NCBI RefSeq assembly: GCF_001078595.1
Contig: NZ_LFTY01000002.1
Location: 1,864,241 to 1,928,240, forward strand
Length of the DNA stretch: 64,000 nucleotides
Direction: 5' to 3'
Source of the DNA: Candidatus Rhodobacter oscarellae
GTDB taxonomy: Bacteria; Pseudomonadota; Alphaproteobacteria; Rhodobacterales; Rhodobacteraceae
Both the position numbers and the translations under genes were made by a program. How positions within the stretch are numbered: position 1 is the first letter of the stretch; the number at the start of each line of letters is the position of its first letter. Below, piece by piece: positions 17,766 through 29,962 of the stretch. The notes below the pieces were generated by a model. It worked only from the letters and a program-made list of their open reading frames with translations, was not told where the DNA came from and searched no databases.

Positions 17766-20330
17766 ATGCGGTTTTTCTCGATTATGACGGCGGTGCTGGT
17801 CTCTGCCACCCTGTATTTGATGGTGTTCGAACGCGAGGCCGTGGTGGCCTTTGCCGCGGGCGGGGACCCCACCGAGACCCCCGAGGCCGCACCAGAGCCC
17901 CCTGCGGTGGACCGCGTGTCGGTCGTCGCCATCCAATCCAACGCCGAGACCATCGAGCAGGTCGTGCTTGTGCGCGGCCAGACCGAGGCCGCGCGCCAGG
18001 TCGACGTGCTTGCCGAGACCAGCGGCACGGTGATCTCCGAGCCCCTGCGCAAGGGCGCCACCGTGGCCGCCGGCGACCTGTTGTGCTCGATTGACCCCGG
18101 AACAAGCCAGGTTTCCCTGGCCGAGGCCACGGCCCGGCTTGGCGAGGCAAAGTCGCGCCTGCCCGAGGCCCGCGCGCGTTTAGCCGAGGCGCTGGCCACC
18201 CTGCCCGCCGCCGAGGCCCGCGTGGCCGAGGCCCGCGCCCGCGTCCCCGAGGCTCGCGCGCGTTTGAGCGAGGCAAAGGCGAACGTGCCCGCCGCCCAGG
18301 CCCGCCTGGCCGAGGCCATGGCCGGTATCCCCACCGCCGAGGCCCGCCTTTTAGAGGCCCGCGCGCAGATCCCAACCGCTGAGGCTGGCCTGACAGAGGC
18401 GATGGCCCGCATCCCAACATCCGAGGCGCGCCTGGTCGAGGCCGAGGCTTCGATTCCAACCGCCAAGGCCCGCCTGACCGAGGCGCTGGCGCAGATCCCC
18501 GCCGCCGAGGCCCGCCTGTCCGAGGCGGGCTCTTCGATCCCAACCGCCGAGGCGCGGCTCAGCGAATCGCGCGCTCAGATCCCCGCGGCAGAGGCCCGCC
18601 TGCGCGAAGCAATGGCGTCGATCCCCACCGCCGAGGCCCGGCTTGCCGAGGCGCTGGCGAACGTCCCTGCCGCCGAGGCGCGCCTGGTAGAGGCGCGGGC
18701 CGCGATCCCAACCGCGGTCGCGCGCCGCGCCGAGGCGCTGGCCCAAATCCCCGCCGCCGAGGCGCGTCTGGCCGAGGCCGTGGCCTCCGTCCCCGCCGCC
18801 GAAGCCGCGTTGGAAGAAGCCAAGGCGCGGCTGCCGGAAGCCGAGGCGCGAGTGCTCGAGGCCGAGGCCCGCCTGAACGAGGCCCGCATCAATGCGAATG
18901 CCGCGACAAGACTGGCCGAGGGCGGCTTTGCCGCCGAGACCCGCGTTGCCAGCGCCGAGGCCAGCCTGCAATCCGCGGTCGCTGGGGTTCAGGCCTCCAA
19001 GACCGGGCTAGAGAGCGCCCGCGCCGGGGTCCAAACCGCCATGTCCCGCGTTGAGAGCGCCAAGGCCAGCGTCCAGACCGCCAAGGGCCAGATTGAGAGC
19101 GCCAAGGCAGGCGTCGTCAACGCCGACGGCCAGGTCGAAAGCGCCAAGGCCAGCGTGGAGGCCGCCAAGGGCCAGCTTGAAAGCGCCAAGGCCTCTGTTG
19201 TGAACGCGCGCGGCTCGGTCGAAAGCGCCAAGGCCGCCGTGCAGACCGCCAAAGGCCAGGTCGAAAGCGCCAAGGCCGCGGTGATCAGCGCCCAGGGTTC
19301 GGTGGAAAGCGCCAAGGCCTCTGTTGAGACCGCCAAGGGCCAGATCGAGAGCGCCAAGGCCACCGTGGTCGCCGCGCGCGGCCAGGTCGAGGGCGCCAAG
19401 GCCGTGGTGCAGGCCGCCAAGGGCGACGTGGAAAGCGCCAAGGCCGCCGTGCAATCCGCCAAGGGCCAGCTTGAGGGCGCCAAGGCCGCCGTGCAATCCG
19501 CCATCGGTCAGGTCGAAAGCGCCAAGGCCGCCGTAGAAAGCGCCAAGAGCCAGGTCGAGACCGCCAAGGCCGGCATCGAGGCCGCCAAATCCGGCGTCGA
19601 GAGCGCCGATGCGGGCGTGATCTCGGCGCTCAGCCAGATCGAGACCGCGAATGCGGGCATCGAGGCCGCCAAATCCGGCGTCGAGGGCGCCCAGGCCGGG
19701 ATCCAGTCGGCGAATGCGGGCGTGGCCTCTGCCGAGGTGGATATCGAGCGGCTCGAGGTGCGGGCCCCCTTCGCGGGCCTGCTGGAATCGGACACCGCCG
19801 AGCTTGGCGCGCTGCTGCAGCCCGGCGGGCTCTGCGCCACGATCATCCAGCTCGACCCGATCAAGCTGGTGGGCTTTGTGCCCGAGACCCAGGTGGACAG
19901 CGTCAAGCTGGGCGCGCTTGCGGGCGCGCGGCTGGCCTCTGGCAGCGAGGTCGTGGGCCAGGTGACGTTCCTGTCGCGCGCCGCCGACCAGGCCACGCGC
20001 ACCTTCCGCGTTGAGGTGACCGTGCCGAATGATGACTTCTCGATCCGCGACGGCCAGACCGCCGAGATCGTGATCCAATCCGAGGGCAAGCTGGCGCATC
20101 TGGTGCCGCAATCGGCGCTGACGCTGAATGATGCGGGCGCGCTTGGCGTGCGCACGGTCGAGGACAAGGACATCACCGGCTTTGCCACGGTGGAGATCCT
20201 GCGCGACGCCCCGGAGGGGCTCTATGTAAGTGGTTTGGCCCAGGCGGCGAGCATCATCGTGGTGGGCCAGGAATACGTGACGGAGGGCGTCGCCATAACG
20301 CCCACCTATAGGGAGGGGGCCAGCCGATGA
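17766..20330 (+). CDS. RND efflux periplasmic adaptor with giant repeat hairpin
   Basis: Membrane-fusion protein of an RND pump, 854 residues, about twice the normal length. An N-terminal helix (about 4-20) anchors it. The first half of the lipoyl/barrel core is at 50-115 (VLAETSGTVISEPLRKGATV), and the second half resumes at 660 (LEVRAPFAGLLESDTAELGA) and runs to 854 with the beta-barrel and membrane-proximal parts. Between them lies a hairpin of two arms: residues 118-375, with proline at 133 and every 14 residues to 357 (17 prolines), and residues 396-655, with no proline and glycine at 441 and every 14 residues to 581. The turn (TRLAEGGFAAETR) resembles normal adaptor tips, but by eye the Arg and Ser of the TolC-contact RLS motif are absent. 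The stop overlaps the pump gene start. Confidence 0.93.
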   Translation: MRFFSIMTAVLVSATLYLMVFEREAVVAFAAGGDPTETPEAAPEPPAVDRVSVVAIQSNAETIEQVVLVRGQTEAARQVDVLAETSGTVISEPLRKGATVAAGDLLCSIDPGTSQVSLAEATARLGEAKSRLPEARARLAEALATLPAAEARVAEARARVPEARARLSEAKANVPAAQARLAEAMAGIPTAEARLLEARAQIPTAEAGLTEAMARIPTSEARLVEAEASIPTAKARLTEALAQIPAAEARLSEAGSSIPTAEARLSESRAQIPAAEARLREAMASIPTAEARLAEALANVPAAEARLVEARAAIPTAVARRAEALAQIPAAEARLAEAVASVPAAEAALEEAKARLPEAEARVLEAEARLNEARINANAATRLAEGGFAAETRVASAEASLQSAVAGVQASKTGLESARAGVQTAMSRVESAKASVQTAKGQIESAKAGVVNADGQVESAKASVEAAKGQLESAKASVVNARGSVESAKAAVQTAKGQVESAKAAVISAQGSVESAKASVETAKGQIESAKATVVAARGQVEGAKAVVQAAKGDVESAKAAVQSAKGQLEGAKAAVQSAIGQVESAKAAVESAKSQVETAKAGIEAAKSGVESADAGVISALSQIETANAGIEAAKSGVEGAQAGIQSANAGVASAEVDIERLEVRAPFAGLLESDTAELGALLQPGGLCATIIQLDPIKLVGFVPETQVDSVKLGALAGARLASGSEVVGQVTFLSRAADQATRTFRVEVTVPNDDFSIRDGQTAEIVIQSEGKLAHLVPQSALTLNDAGALGVRTVEDKDITGFATVEILRDAPEGLYVSGLAQAASIIVVGQEYVTEGVAITPTYREGASR
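18117..18890 (+). repeat. 42-bp coding repeat, proline-containing arm
   Basis: About 18 tandem 14-codon units of the type IPTAEARLAEALAQ, imperfect at base level but strictly in phase. Proline occupies the same place in 17 consecutive units (codons 133 to 357). The array codes for the ascending arm of the adaptor hairpin. Confidence 0.93.
18951..19730 (+). repeat. 42-bp coding repeat, proline-free arm
   Basis: About 18.5 tandem 14-codon units of the type VQTAKGQVESAKAA. Eleven consecutive units carry Gly at the same place (codons 441 to 581); later units substitute Ser. No proline occurs. The length matches the ascending arm to within a few residues (260 against 258), as expected for two sides of one hairpin. 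Confidence 0.93.
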
Positions 20331-23300
20331 ACGGCCTCGTCGATTGGGCCGGCGGGCGTGCCCGCATGGTCATCGCGTTCATCCTGCTGTCGCTGGCGGC
20401 GGGGGTGTTCTCCTACACGGTGCTGCCCAAAGAGGGCGAGCCGGATATCGACATCCCGGCGCTGGTGGTCTCGCTGCCCTTCCCCGGCATCTCTGCCGAG
20501 GATAGCGAGAAGCTCTTGGTCAAGCCGATGGAGACCGAGCTTGCCGACCTAGACGGGCTCGACAAGATGACGGCCACCGCGGTGGAGGGCTATGCCAATA
20601 TCGTGCTGGAGTTCGAGTTCGGCTGGGACAAGCAGGCCACCATCGCCGAGGTCCGCGACCGGATGAGCAAGGCCGAGGCCGAGTTCCCGGAAGGGGCCGA
20701 GCAATACACCATTGACGAGATCAACTTTTCCGAGTTCCCGATCATCATCGTGAACCTCTCTGGCGCGCTGCCAGAGCGCACTTTGCTGAACGTCGCCAAG
20801 GACTTGCAGGACAGACTTGAGAGCCTGGATCCGGTGCTGGAGGCCGCGCTGACCGGCCAGCGCGATGAGATGCTAGAGGTGGTGATCGACCCGCTGCGGC
20901 TGGAGGCTTACAACGTCACCGCCGGTGACCTGATCAACGTGGTGGTGAACAACAACCAGCTGATCGCGGCGGGCGAGGTCGACAGTGCCTCGGGTGCGTT
21001 CTCGGTCAAGATCCCGTCCAGCTTTGACGAGCCGCAGGACGTCTACAACCTGCCCGTCAAGGTCAACGGCGACAGCGTGGTGACCCTGGGCGATCTGGCC
21101 GATATCCGCCTGACCTTCGAGGACCGCGTCGGCACGGCGCGCTTTAACGGCGAGAAAACCGTGGCGCTGCAGGTGGTCAAGCGCAAGGGCTTCAACATCA
21201 TTGACACCTCGACCCTGGTGCAGGCCGAGGTCGAGGCCGAGCGCGCCTCTTGGCCCATAGAGCTGCAGCAGGCCATCACCGTGGGCACGTCGAACGACCA
21301 GTCCATCACCGTGGGCTCGATGGTCAGCCAGCTTGAGGGCTCGGTGCTGACCGCGATTGCGCTGGTGATGATCGTGGTCCTGGCCGCCCTTGGCACGCGC
21401 TCGGCACTGCTGGTGGGCTTCGCGATCCCGACCTCTTTCATGCTGTGTTTCGCCTTCCTGGCCGTGATGGGCGTGGCGATCAGCAACATCGTGATGTTCG
21501 GGCTGATCCTGGCGGTGGGCATGCTGGTGGACGGCGCCATCGTGGTGGTGGAATACGCCGACCGGCGCATCCGCGAGGGCTCTGGCCCGATGACCGCTTA
21601 TCTGGAGGCGGCCAAGCGGATGTTCTGGCCCATTGTGTCCTCCACGGCGACGACGCTTTGTGCCTTCCTGCCGATGCTGTTCTGGCCGGGCGTGCCGGGC
21701 GAATTCATGGGCATGCTGCCGGTGACGCTGATCTTCGTGCTCTCGGCCTCGCTGATCGTGGCGCTGATCTACCTGCCGGTGATGGGCGGGGTCGCGGGCC
21801 GGATGAGCCGCGCGTTCGAGAACGCCTCGCAATGGCTGCGGCGGAGCTGCTCCTGGGTGGTCCGCGCCTTGCTGGTGCCGATCAGCTGGGCGGTGATGTA
21901 TGTCGGGGCGATCGCGCTCCTGCGCGGCGCGACGATGTCCGAGATGCTGGTGGCCGCGCTGATCTTCTTGACGGGCGCGATCCTGGCCTCGATCACGCTG
22001 GGCTCGGTGAAGATCGAGCGCGAGGCCAAGACGATCAAATCCGGCTACCGCCGCAAGCCCTTCGGCTATTTCATCAAGTTCATCGCGGGCAACCCGATCA
22101 TGCCGGTGGTGTCGATCATCGGCGTGGGCTTTGTGGTCGTCGCGACGTTCAGCCTGTTCTCCGAGAATAACTATGGCGTGGAGTTCTTTGTCTCCACCGA
22201 GCCAGAGCAGGGCATCGTCTTTGTGCAGGCCCGCGGCAACCTCTCGATTGCCGAGAAGGACGCGCTGGTGAACCAGGCCGAGCAGGCGATCCTGGGCATC
22301 ACGGGCATCGACAACGCCTTTGCCTTTGCGGGCGCGGGCGGGCTGAACGCCAATACCGGCGGCGCCTCGGGGCCCTTGGACACGATCGGGCAGATCCAGC
22401 TGGAGCTGGTGCGCTGGGAGGACCGCCCCCGCGTCGTGCAACAGACGCGCCTCTTGGGGCTGATCCCCTTCGAGGTCGAAGAGATCGACCCCGAGTATAG
22501 CGGTAACTTCGTGCTCGAGCAGATACAGGCGCAGCTCGACCAGATCCCCGGCATCCAGACAGAGATCCTCAATCTCGGCGTCGGCCCGGCCTCGGCCAAG
22601 CCGGTGCATCTGCGGCTGAAGGGCGACGATTGGGGCGATCTGCGCGCCGCGGCGGACATCGCGCGCGCGCGCTTCGACGCGACGCCAGGCCTGGTGGATG
22701 TCGAGGACAGCACCCCCCTGCCCGGCATCGACTGGGAGATCAACGTCGATGTCGAAAAGGCCGGGCGCTACGGCGCCGACGTGGCCATCGTGGGCGGCAT
22801 GGTGCAGCTTGTGACGCGCGGGCTTCTCTTGGACACCTACACGCCGATCAACTCTGACGACGAGATCGAGATCCGCGTGCGCCTGCCAGAGCAGGACCGC
22901 GTGCTGGCCACGCTGGACACCCTCAAGGTACGCACCGACGACGGGCTGATCCCGATGTCCAACTTCATCTCGCGCAAGCCTGTGGCCAAGTTCGGCAATA
23001 TCAGCCGGATCGGGCAGAAGCGCTTCTATGACGTGAAGGCCGGCGTGGGCGACAATCTGGTGAAGGCGGTCTATGACACCGAGGCCGATGCCGACGGGAA
23101 CTCCGACACCGTCGCCGTGGCCGTTCTAGAGCAGCTCACCGACGAGCAGATCGACGCGGGCGAGACCGGCAATTACGAGATCGTGGGCAACGAGGGCCAG
23201 TTCCGGTTGGTCACCGAGACCGCCTCTGCGCCAAACGGCGCCGAGCTGCGCACGGTGGTCATCAACCCGAATGAACGCATCGAGGTGCTGACGGCATGGC

Positions 23301-24175
23301 TTGAGGCCGAAGAAAGCCCCCTGCCCGCCTCCATCGAATACGAATGGACCGGCGACGCCGAGGACGAGGCCGAAAGCCAGGCCTTCCTGGGCCGCGCCTT
23401 CATCGGCGCGCTGGGGTTGATGTTCATCATCCTGCTGGCGCAGTTCAACTCGTTCTACAACTCGGTGCTGGTGCTGCTGGCGGTGGTGCTGTCAACCACC
23501 GGAGTGCTGATCGGCATGATGGTGATGCAGCAACCCTTCTCGATCATCATGACCGGCACAGGGATCGTCGCGCTCGCGGGGATCGTGGTGAACAACAACA
23601 TTGTGCTGATCGACACCTACCAGGAATACTCCAAATACATGCCGCGGATCGAGGCGATCATCCGCACCGCAGAGGTGCGCATCCGCCCGGTCCTGCTGAC
23701 CACGATCACCACCATGGCGGGTCTGGCGCCGATGATGTTCGGCCTCTCGGTGGATTTCATCGGCGGCGGCTACTCGATCGACTCGCCCACCGCGCTCTGG
23801 TGGAAATCGCTGGCCACGGCGGTGGTGTTCGGCCTGGGCGTGGCCACGGTGCTGACGCTGATCTTCACGCCGTCGATGCTGGCCTTGCGGGTCTGGTTCG
23901 GGGCCGCGGCCTATGGCGCGGTGCGCACCGGCACGCGGCTTGTGATGCCAAAATCCAGCCGTATCGGGCAGGACCACGCGCTGGGGCGCGAGGCTAAGCG
24001 CGTCAATTCGCCAGAGCTGATCTGGGGGTTTGGCGAGGCCATCAACGCGTCAGAGGCGGGCCCTGTGGGCGAAGAGTTCCTCGAAGATGAGCCCGCCCTT
24101 GCCGGTGATTCGAATGCCGAAGACGAAAGCGACGAAGCGCTGTTAAAGCGCTTGGCGATGCGCGCCGCGGAGTAA
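20327..24175 (+). CDS. RND efflux permease subunit
   Basis: AcrB-type inner-membrane pump, 1282 residues against a usual 1030-1050. The two-fold RND plan is clear: N-terminal helix, porter domain, helices 2-6, an extra hydrophobic stretch (about 520-570), second porter domain and helices 8-12. Proton-relay positions differ from AcrB by eye: D402 in GMLVDGAIVVVE matches D407, but D408 is Gly403 and K940 is Asn1089 in GIVVNNNIVLID. Extra length comes from the mid-protein hydrophobic insert, a periplasmic insert near 905-985 and an acidic C-terminal tail (about 1215-1282). It overlaps the adaptor gene by 4 bases (ATGA). No outer-membrane channel gene is in the window. Substrate unknown. Confidence 0.93.
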   Translation: MNGLVDWAGGRARMVIAFILLSLAAGVFSYTVLPKEGEPDIDIPALVVSLPFPGISAEDSEKLLVKPMETELADLDGLDKMTATAVEGYANIVLEFEFGWDKQATIAEVRDRMSKAEAEFPEGAEQYTIDEINFSEFPIIIVNLSGALPERTLLNVAKDLQDRLESLDPVLEAALTGQRDEMLEVVIDPLRLEAYNVTAGDLINVVVNNNQLIAAGEVDSASGAFSVKIPSSFDEPQDVYNLPVKVNGDSVVTLGDLADIRLTFEDRVGTARFNGEKTVALQVVKRKGFNIIDTSTLVQAEVEAERASWPIELQQAITVGTSNDQSITVGSMVSQLEGSVLTAIALVMIVVLAALGTRSALLVGFAIPTSFMLCFAFLAVMGVAISNIVMFGLILAVGMLVDGAIVVVEYADRRIREGSGPMTAYLEAAKRMFWPIVSSTATTLCAFLPMLFWPGVPGEFMGMLPVTLIFVLSASLIVALIYLPVMGGVAGRMSRAFENASQWLRRSCSWVVRALLVPISWAVMYVGAIALLRGATMSEMLVAALIFLTGAILASITLGSVKIEREAKTIKSGYRRKPFGYFIKFIAGNPIMPVVSIIGVGFVVVATFSLFSENNYGVEFFVSTEPEQGIVFVQARGNLSIAEKDALVNQAEQAILGITGIDNAFAFAGAGGLNANTGGASGPLDTIGQIQLELVRWEDRPRVVQQTRLLGLIPFEVEEIDPEYSGNFVLEQIQAQLDQIPGIQTEILNLGVGPASAKPVHLRLKGDDWGDLRAAADIARARFDATPGLVDVEDSTPLPGIDWEINVDVEKAGRYGADVAIVGGMVQLVTRGLLLDTYTPINSDDEIEIRVRLPEQDRVLATLDTLKVRTDDGLIPMSNFISRKPVAKFGNISRIGQKRFYDVKAGVGDNLVKAVYDTEADADGNSDTVAVAVLEQLTDEQIDAGETGNYEIVGNEGQFRLVTETASAPNGAELRTVVINPNERIEVLTAWLEAEESPLPASIEYEWTGDAEDEAESQAFLGRAFIGALGLMFIILLAQFNSFYNSVLVLLAVVLSTTGVLIGMMVMQQPFSIIMTGTGIVALAGIVVNNNIVLIDTYQEYSKYMPRIEAIIRTAEVRIRPVLLTTITTMAGLAPMMFGLSVDFIGGGYSIDSPTALWWKSLATAVVFGLGVATVLTLIFTPSMLALRVWFGAAAYGAVRTGTRLVMPKSSRIGQDHALGREAKRVNSPELIWGFGEAINASEAGPVGEEFLEDEPALAGDSNAEDESDEALLKRLAMRAAE

Positions 24176-24466
24176 CGCGGCGCCTATCGACCAACTTCGG
24201 CGCTTTCTGGCACGGAACCGCGCCTGTTCGCTGCCTTATAGCGCACTCCTAAGGACCTGAATCGCTGCATCTGGCGGCGGGCCTCAAGGGTCAAAAACTT
24301 GGCATTGGCCCGGCATCTTTGGTTAATGGCCCGACGCAATCGGTGCCAGATACACGACAATTCCGCAATTCACCCGCTTTATTGCCCGAATTTGAAACCA
24401 ATTGTTCGAAAAATATCAGCAGAAGGCTGACCAACCCGGCATCAGGTCCGCGTTGGTCCGGGAAAA

Positions 24467-25555
24467 ATGGCAGTATATCAGGTACTTCTGTTCGAACTAT
24501 CGAACCTCAGCACTGTGCCGAACGAAGACGGCACGTTTCTGTCAAATCTGAACCCCGATGACACGCTGATATGGCTCGGCGGCGGCGGCAGTCAGATCGT
24601 GAACATCAACGACCCAACGGATGCGGATTGGGACGAGGCCGAGGGCGACCAGGTCCTGGACGCCGGCGTGACCTTTGGCGGCACAACCTACGCCGCGGGC
24701 ACGCCCCTCACGCCGAACTACACCATCACCTTCGAGGATGGCGAAGGCGTCACCTACGTCATGTCGGGCGTGATCTTTAGCAACAACCTCAACCCATCGA
24801 CGACGCAGGCTGTCGTATGGCAGGGCAACATCCCGCCGCCGGGCACCGAGCTGACCGTTATCTCCGAGAGCAACCCAACCCGGGCCAATGCGCTGGACTA
24901 CACGACCTTCGTAACGTGTTTTGAATCCGGCGTGCCGATCGACACCGAGTTCGGTCCGATCCCGGCGGGCGAGGTCGAGATCGGCATGCGCCTGCCCACG
25001 GTCGACGGCGCGCTGCGCGAGGTGCTTTGGACGTCGCAACGGCGGGTTTGCCGGCAGATGCTAGAGACCTTCCCGCGCATGCAACCGGTCCTGATCCCAG
25101 CCGGCAGCCTTGGCCCCGGCGTGCCGCTTCGGTCGCTGCTGCTCAGCCCCGACCACCGGGTGATGCTGAACTCGCGCATCGCGCTGCGCCGCTTTGGCAC
25201 GCCGAACGTGATGGTCGCGGCCCGGTTCCTGGTGGGCCTGCCCGGCATCCGCCACGTGATACCAGAGCACTCGGTGGAATATGTGCATTTCCTGCTGGCA
25301 GAGCATTCGGCGATTTCCGCCTGCGGCCTGCAAAGCGAAAGCCTCTATCTGGGCAAGATGACCCTGCGCAGCCTCAGCCCGATGAAGCGCCGCGCCTTGA
25401 CCAAGGCGACCGAGCGGCATGGGCTTGAATGGGCCACGTCGCGGTTCCGCTTCCTAAAGCGGCGCGAGGCCGAGGCGCTGATCGCCACGCATACTAAGAA
25501 TGGGCGCCCATTGGTGGAGCCCGCCGCAAGCGGGTTGGACCTAAAGGTCGCCTAG
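24467..25555 (+). CDS. Hint-domain protein
   Basis: A 362-residue protein with a C-terminal Hint (Hedgehog/intein-type) domain of the kind common in Rhodobacterales. The domain begins at TCFESGVPIDTEFGPIPAGE (C151 at the nucleophile position), continues through VEIGMRLPTVDG and has the LLLSPDHRVML segment with the conserved His. The first 145 residues are a less conserved beta-rich region with many Asp, Asn and Thr. Whether it self-processes is unknown. GGGAAAA precedes the ATG at 24467. A 291-bp gap separates it from the RND pump, and it converges on uvrA with 13 bp between stop codons. No signal peptide is evident. Confidence 0.8.
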   Translation: MAVYQVLLFELSNLSTVPNEDGTFLSNLNPDDTLIWLGGGGSQIVNINDPTDADWDEAEGDQVLDAGVTFGGTTYAAGTPLTPNYTITFEDGEGVTYVMSGVIFSNNLNPSTTQAVVWQGNIPPPGTELTVISESNPTRANALDYTTFVTCFESGVPIDTEFGPIPAGEVEIGMRLPTVDGALREVLWTSQRRVCRQMLETFPRMQPVLIPAGSLGPGVPLRSLLLSPDHRVMLNSRIALRRFGTPNVMVAARFLVGLPGIRHVIPEHSVEYVHFLLAEHSAISACGLQSESLYLGKMTLRSLSPMKRRALTKATERHGLEWATSRFRFLKRREAEALIATHTKNGRPLVEPAASGLDLKVA

Positions 25556-25568
25556 GCGCAGCGGCTGG

Positions 25569-28445
<2,877 letters not shown>

Positions 28446-28509
28446 GGGAACTCCCAGATGGACCCTGAAAGAGATAACTCTGCGGGCGCGAAACACAATG
28501 GCACAATAG

Positions 28510-28524
28510 GAACATTACCAGAAC
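28510..28524 (-). promoter_or_regulatory. LexA (SOS) box of uvrA
   Basis: GAAC, seven bases (ATTACCA), GAAC on the plus strand; the minus strand reads GTTCN7GTTC. This direct repeat is the established alphaproteobacterial LexA operator. It lies 65-79 bp upstream of the uvrA ATG, and uvrA is a classic SOS gene. Confidence 0.85.
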
Positions 28525-28574
28525 ATTGACCGCCCGTCACCGGGAAATCGGCAAGTTTTCTGTGGATAATTTCT

Positions 28575-28602
28575 GGAGGCCTTTGGGGGCCCTCACAAAG
28601 GC
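28575..28602. terminator. possible hairpin between the MFS gene and uvrA
   Basis: Arms GGCCTTTG and CAAAGGCC flank a 10-base GC-rich loop. No T run follows on either strand, so it may be a weak or factor-assisted end for the minus-strand MFS gene (stop at 28733). Confidence 0.3.
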
Positions 28603-28732
28603 CCAAGTTCCGCCGCCGCGTCCTGTGTGACGCCACGCAGCCAAGCGTTCCACGTTGATCGGTTCGCGACCGCTGTGCAGTGCAAATGCATGTGGAGCCT
28701 AGCCTTAAGCTCCAGCGGCATCGCCGCCGCCG

Positions 28733-29896
28733 TCAGCGGCGCGGAGACCTAAGCCGCGCCAGCACCATATGCGCCCCCGCGCCGCACAAAAGCATCGCAA
28801 GCACCGCGCTCATAAAGCCCGCATAGCCCGCAACGGCAATGACACCCAACACCACCGGCGTGCCGATTGTGTTGCCCAGGTTGCCCATCTGCGCCAGCCC
28901 GCCATTGGCCAGCGCCCGGTCCTCGGTCCGGGCGTTAAGCTGCGGCACCGCGGCAAAGCTCGCCCCCTGCACCAGCCCAAGCGACGCCCCCAAACCCATC
29001 GCCGCCCAGGGCGCGCCGGGCCAGACCAGCAACGCCATCACGCAGCCCGCGCTGGCCAGGAACCCCGCCACGACCACCGACACCGCGCTGAGGCGGCGCA
29101 GCGCCCAGGCCCCCAGCGTCAGCGAGGACACAATCGACAAAAGCGGCATCGCCCCGATGGTCAGCGCCCGCCACTCCGGCGCCAGGTAGGGCGGCACCAG
29201 CGTCAGCGTGCTGACGAAGCAGAACGTGTAGAACAGCCAGCCCGCCGCCGGGGCGCCGATGCTTGGCGAGCGATAGATCTGGCCATGCGCGCGGGCAAGC
29301 TCGGCGACGCTCACCCCCCGCGGCGCCTGCACCACCGTGGGCAGCACGAACCACAAGAGCCCCGCCATCAGCCACATGTAAAGCCCATGCGCCGCCATCA
29401 GCGCGCCCAGCCCATGGGCTTGGGCCAAGGGCAGCCCGCCCCAGACCAGCACCGCGAAGGCCACCCCAAAGAAGCTGCCCCAAAGCGTCAGCGCCCGGCC
29501 CTGGTCGCGCGGCGCGGTCACCTCGGCGATCAGCGTGGGCGCGGCCACCACCATCGCCAGATGGGTCGCGCCTTCCAGAAGGCGCAGCCCCAGGAACACC
29601 GGCAGGGGCGGCCAGAGCGCCTGCAGCATCGACAGCGCCCCGCCGCCGATCAGCCCCGCCAGCAGCGCGCGGCGAAAGCCCACCCGCGCCACCAACAGCC
29701 CGGCGGCCACGCCCAGCAGGATGCCGACGAAGCCCACCAGCGACACCGCGAAACCCAGCGCCGCGCCCGCGCTCGGGTAGACCTCTGGCAGGCGGCCAAA
29801 GATCACGCTGATCTTGCCGTATTGCGCGGCCATGCCCAGCCCCGCGGCCCAGATCAACCAGACCAGGCGCCAATCCGTGTTCTCTCGCTGCGTCAT
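28733..29896 (-). CDS. MFS transporter
   Basis: Major facilitator protein, 387 residues, twelve predicted helices. The loop between helices 2 and 3 has LLVARVGFRRALLAG, the degenerate MFS signature, and helix 4 has LRLLEGATHLAMVVAAPTLI. It starts MTQRENTDWRLVWLIWAAGL at 29896; the open frame to 30013 extends it with non-conserved residues. Substrate unknown. It diverges from the hydrolase at 29998, and a small inverted repeat (29963-29976) lies between the two start codons, so both could share a regulator. Confidence 0.87.
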   Translation of the reverse strand: MTQRENTDWRLVWLIWAAGLGMAAQYGKISVIFGRLPEVYPSAGAALGFAVSLVGFVGILLGVAAGLLVARVGFRRALLAGLIGGGALSMLQALWPPLPVFLGLRLLEGATHLAMVVAAPTLIAEVTAPRDQGRALTLWGSFFGVAFAVLVWGGLPLAQAHGLGALMAAHGLYMWLMAGLLWFVLPTVVQAPRGVSVAELARAHGQIYRSPSIGAPAAGWLFYTFCFVSTLTLVPPYLAPEWRALTIGAMPLLSIVSSLTLGAWALRRLSAVSVVVAGFLASAGCVMALLVWPGAPWAAMGLGASLGLVQGASFAAVPQLNARTEDRALANGGLAQMGNLGNTIGTPVVLGVIAVAGYAGFMSAVLAMLLCGAGAHMVLARLRSPRR

Positions 29897-29962
29897 GGGC
29901 GGACCGTCTGCCCTGGTCGCGGCAAGGTCAAGCGCATGCGGCTTGCGCGGGCGGGAAAGATC

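Noticed and set aside
18117-19730. Regular 42-bp repeats considered as a CRISPR array or minisatellite
   Set aside because: They are in frame within one protein, with no unique spacers; they code for the adaptor arms.
28561-28569. Perfect DnaA box (TGTGGATAA) between uvrA and the MFS gene
   Set aside because: A single box with no cluster, AT-rich unwinding region or origin-type gene; likely chance or a minor site.
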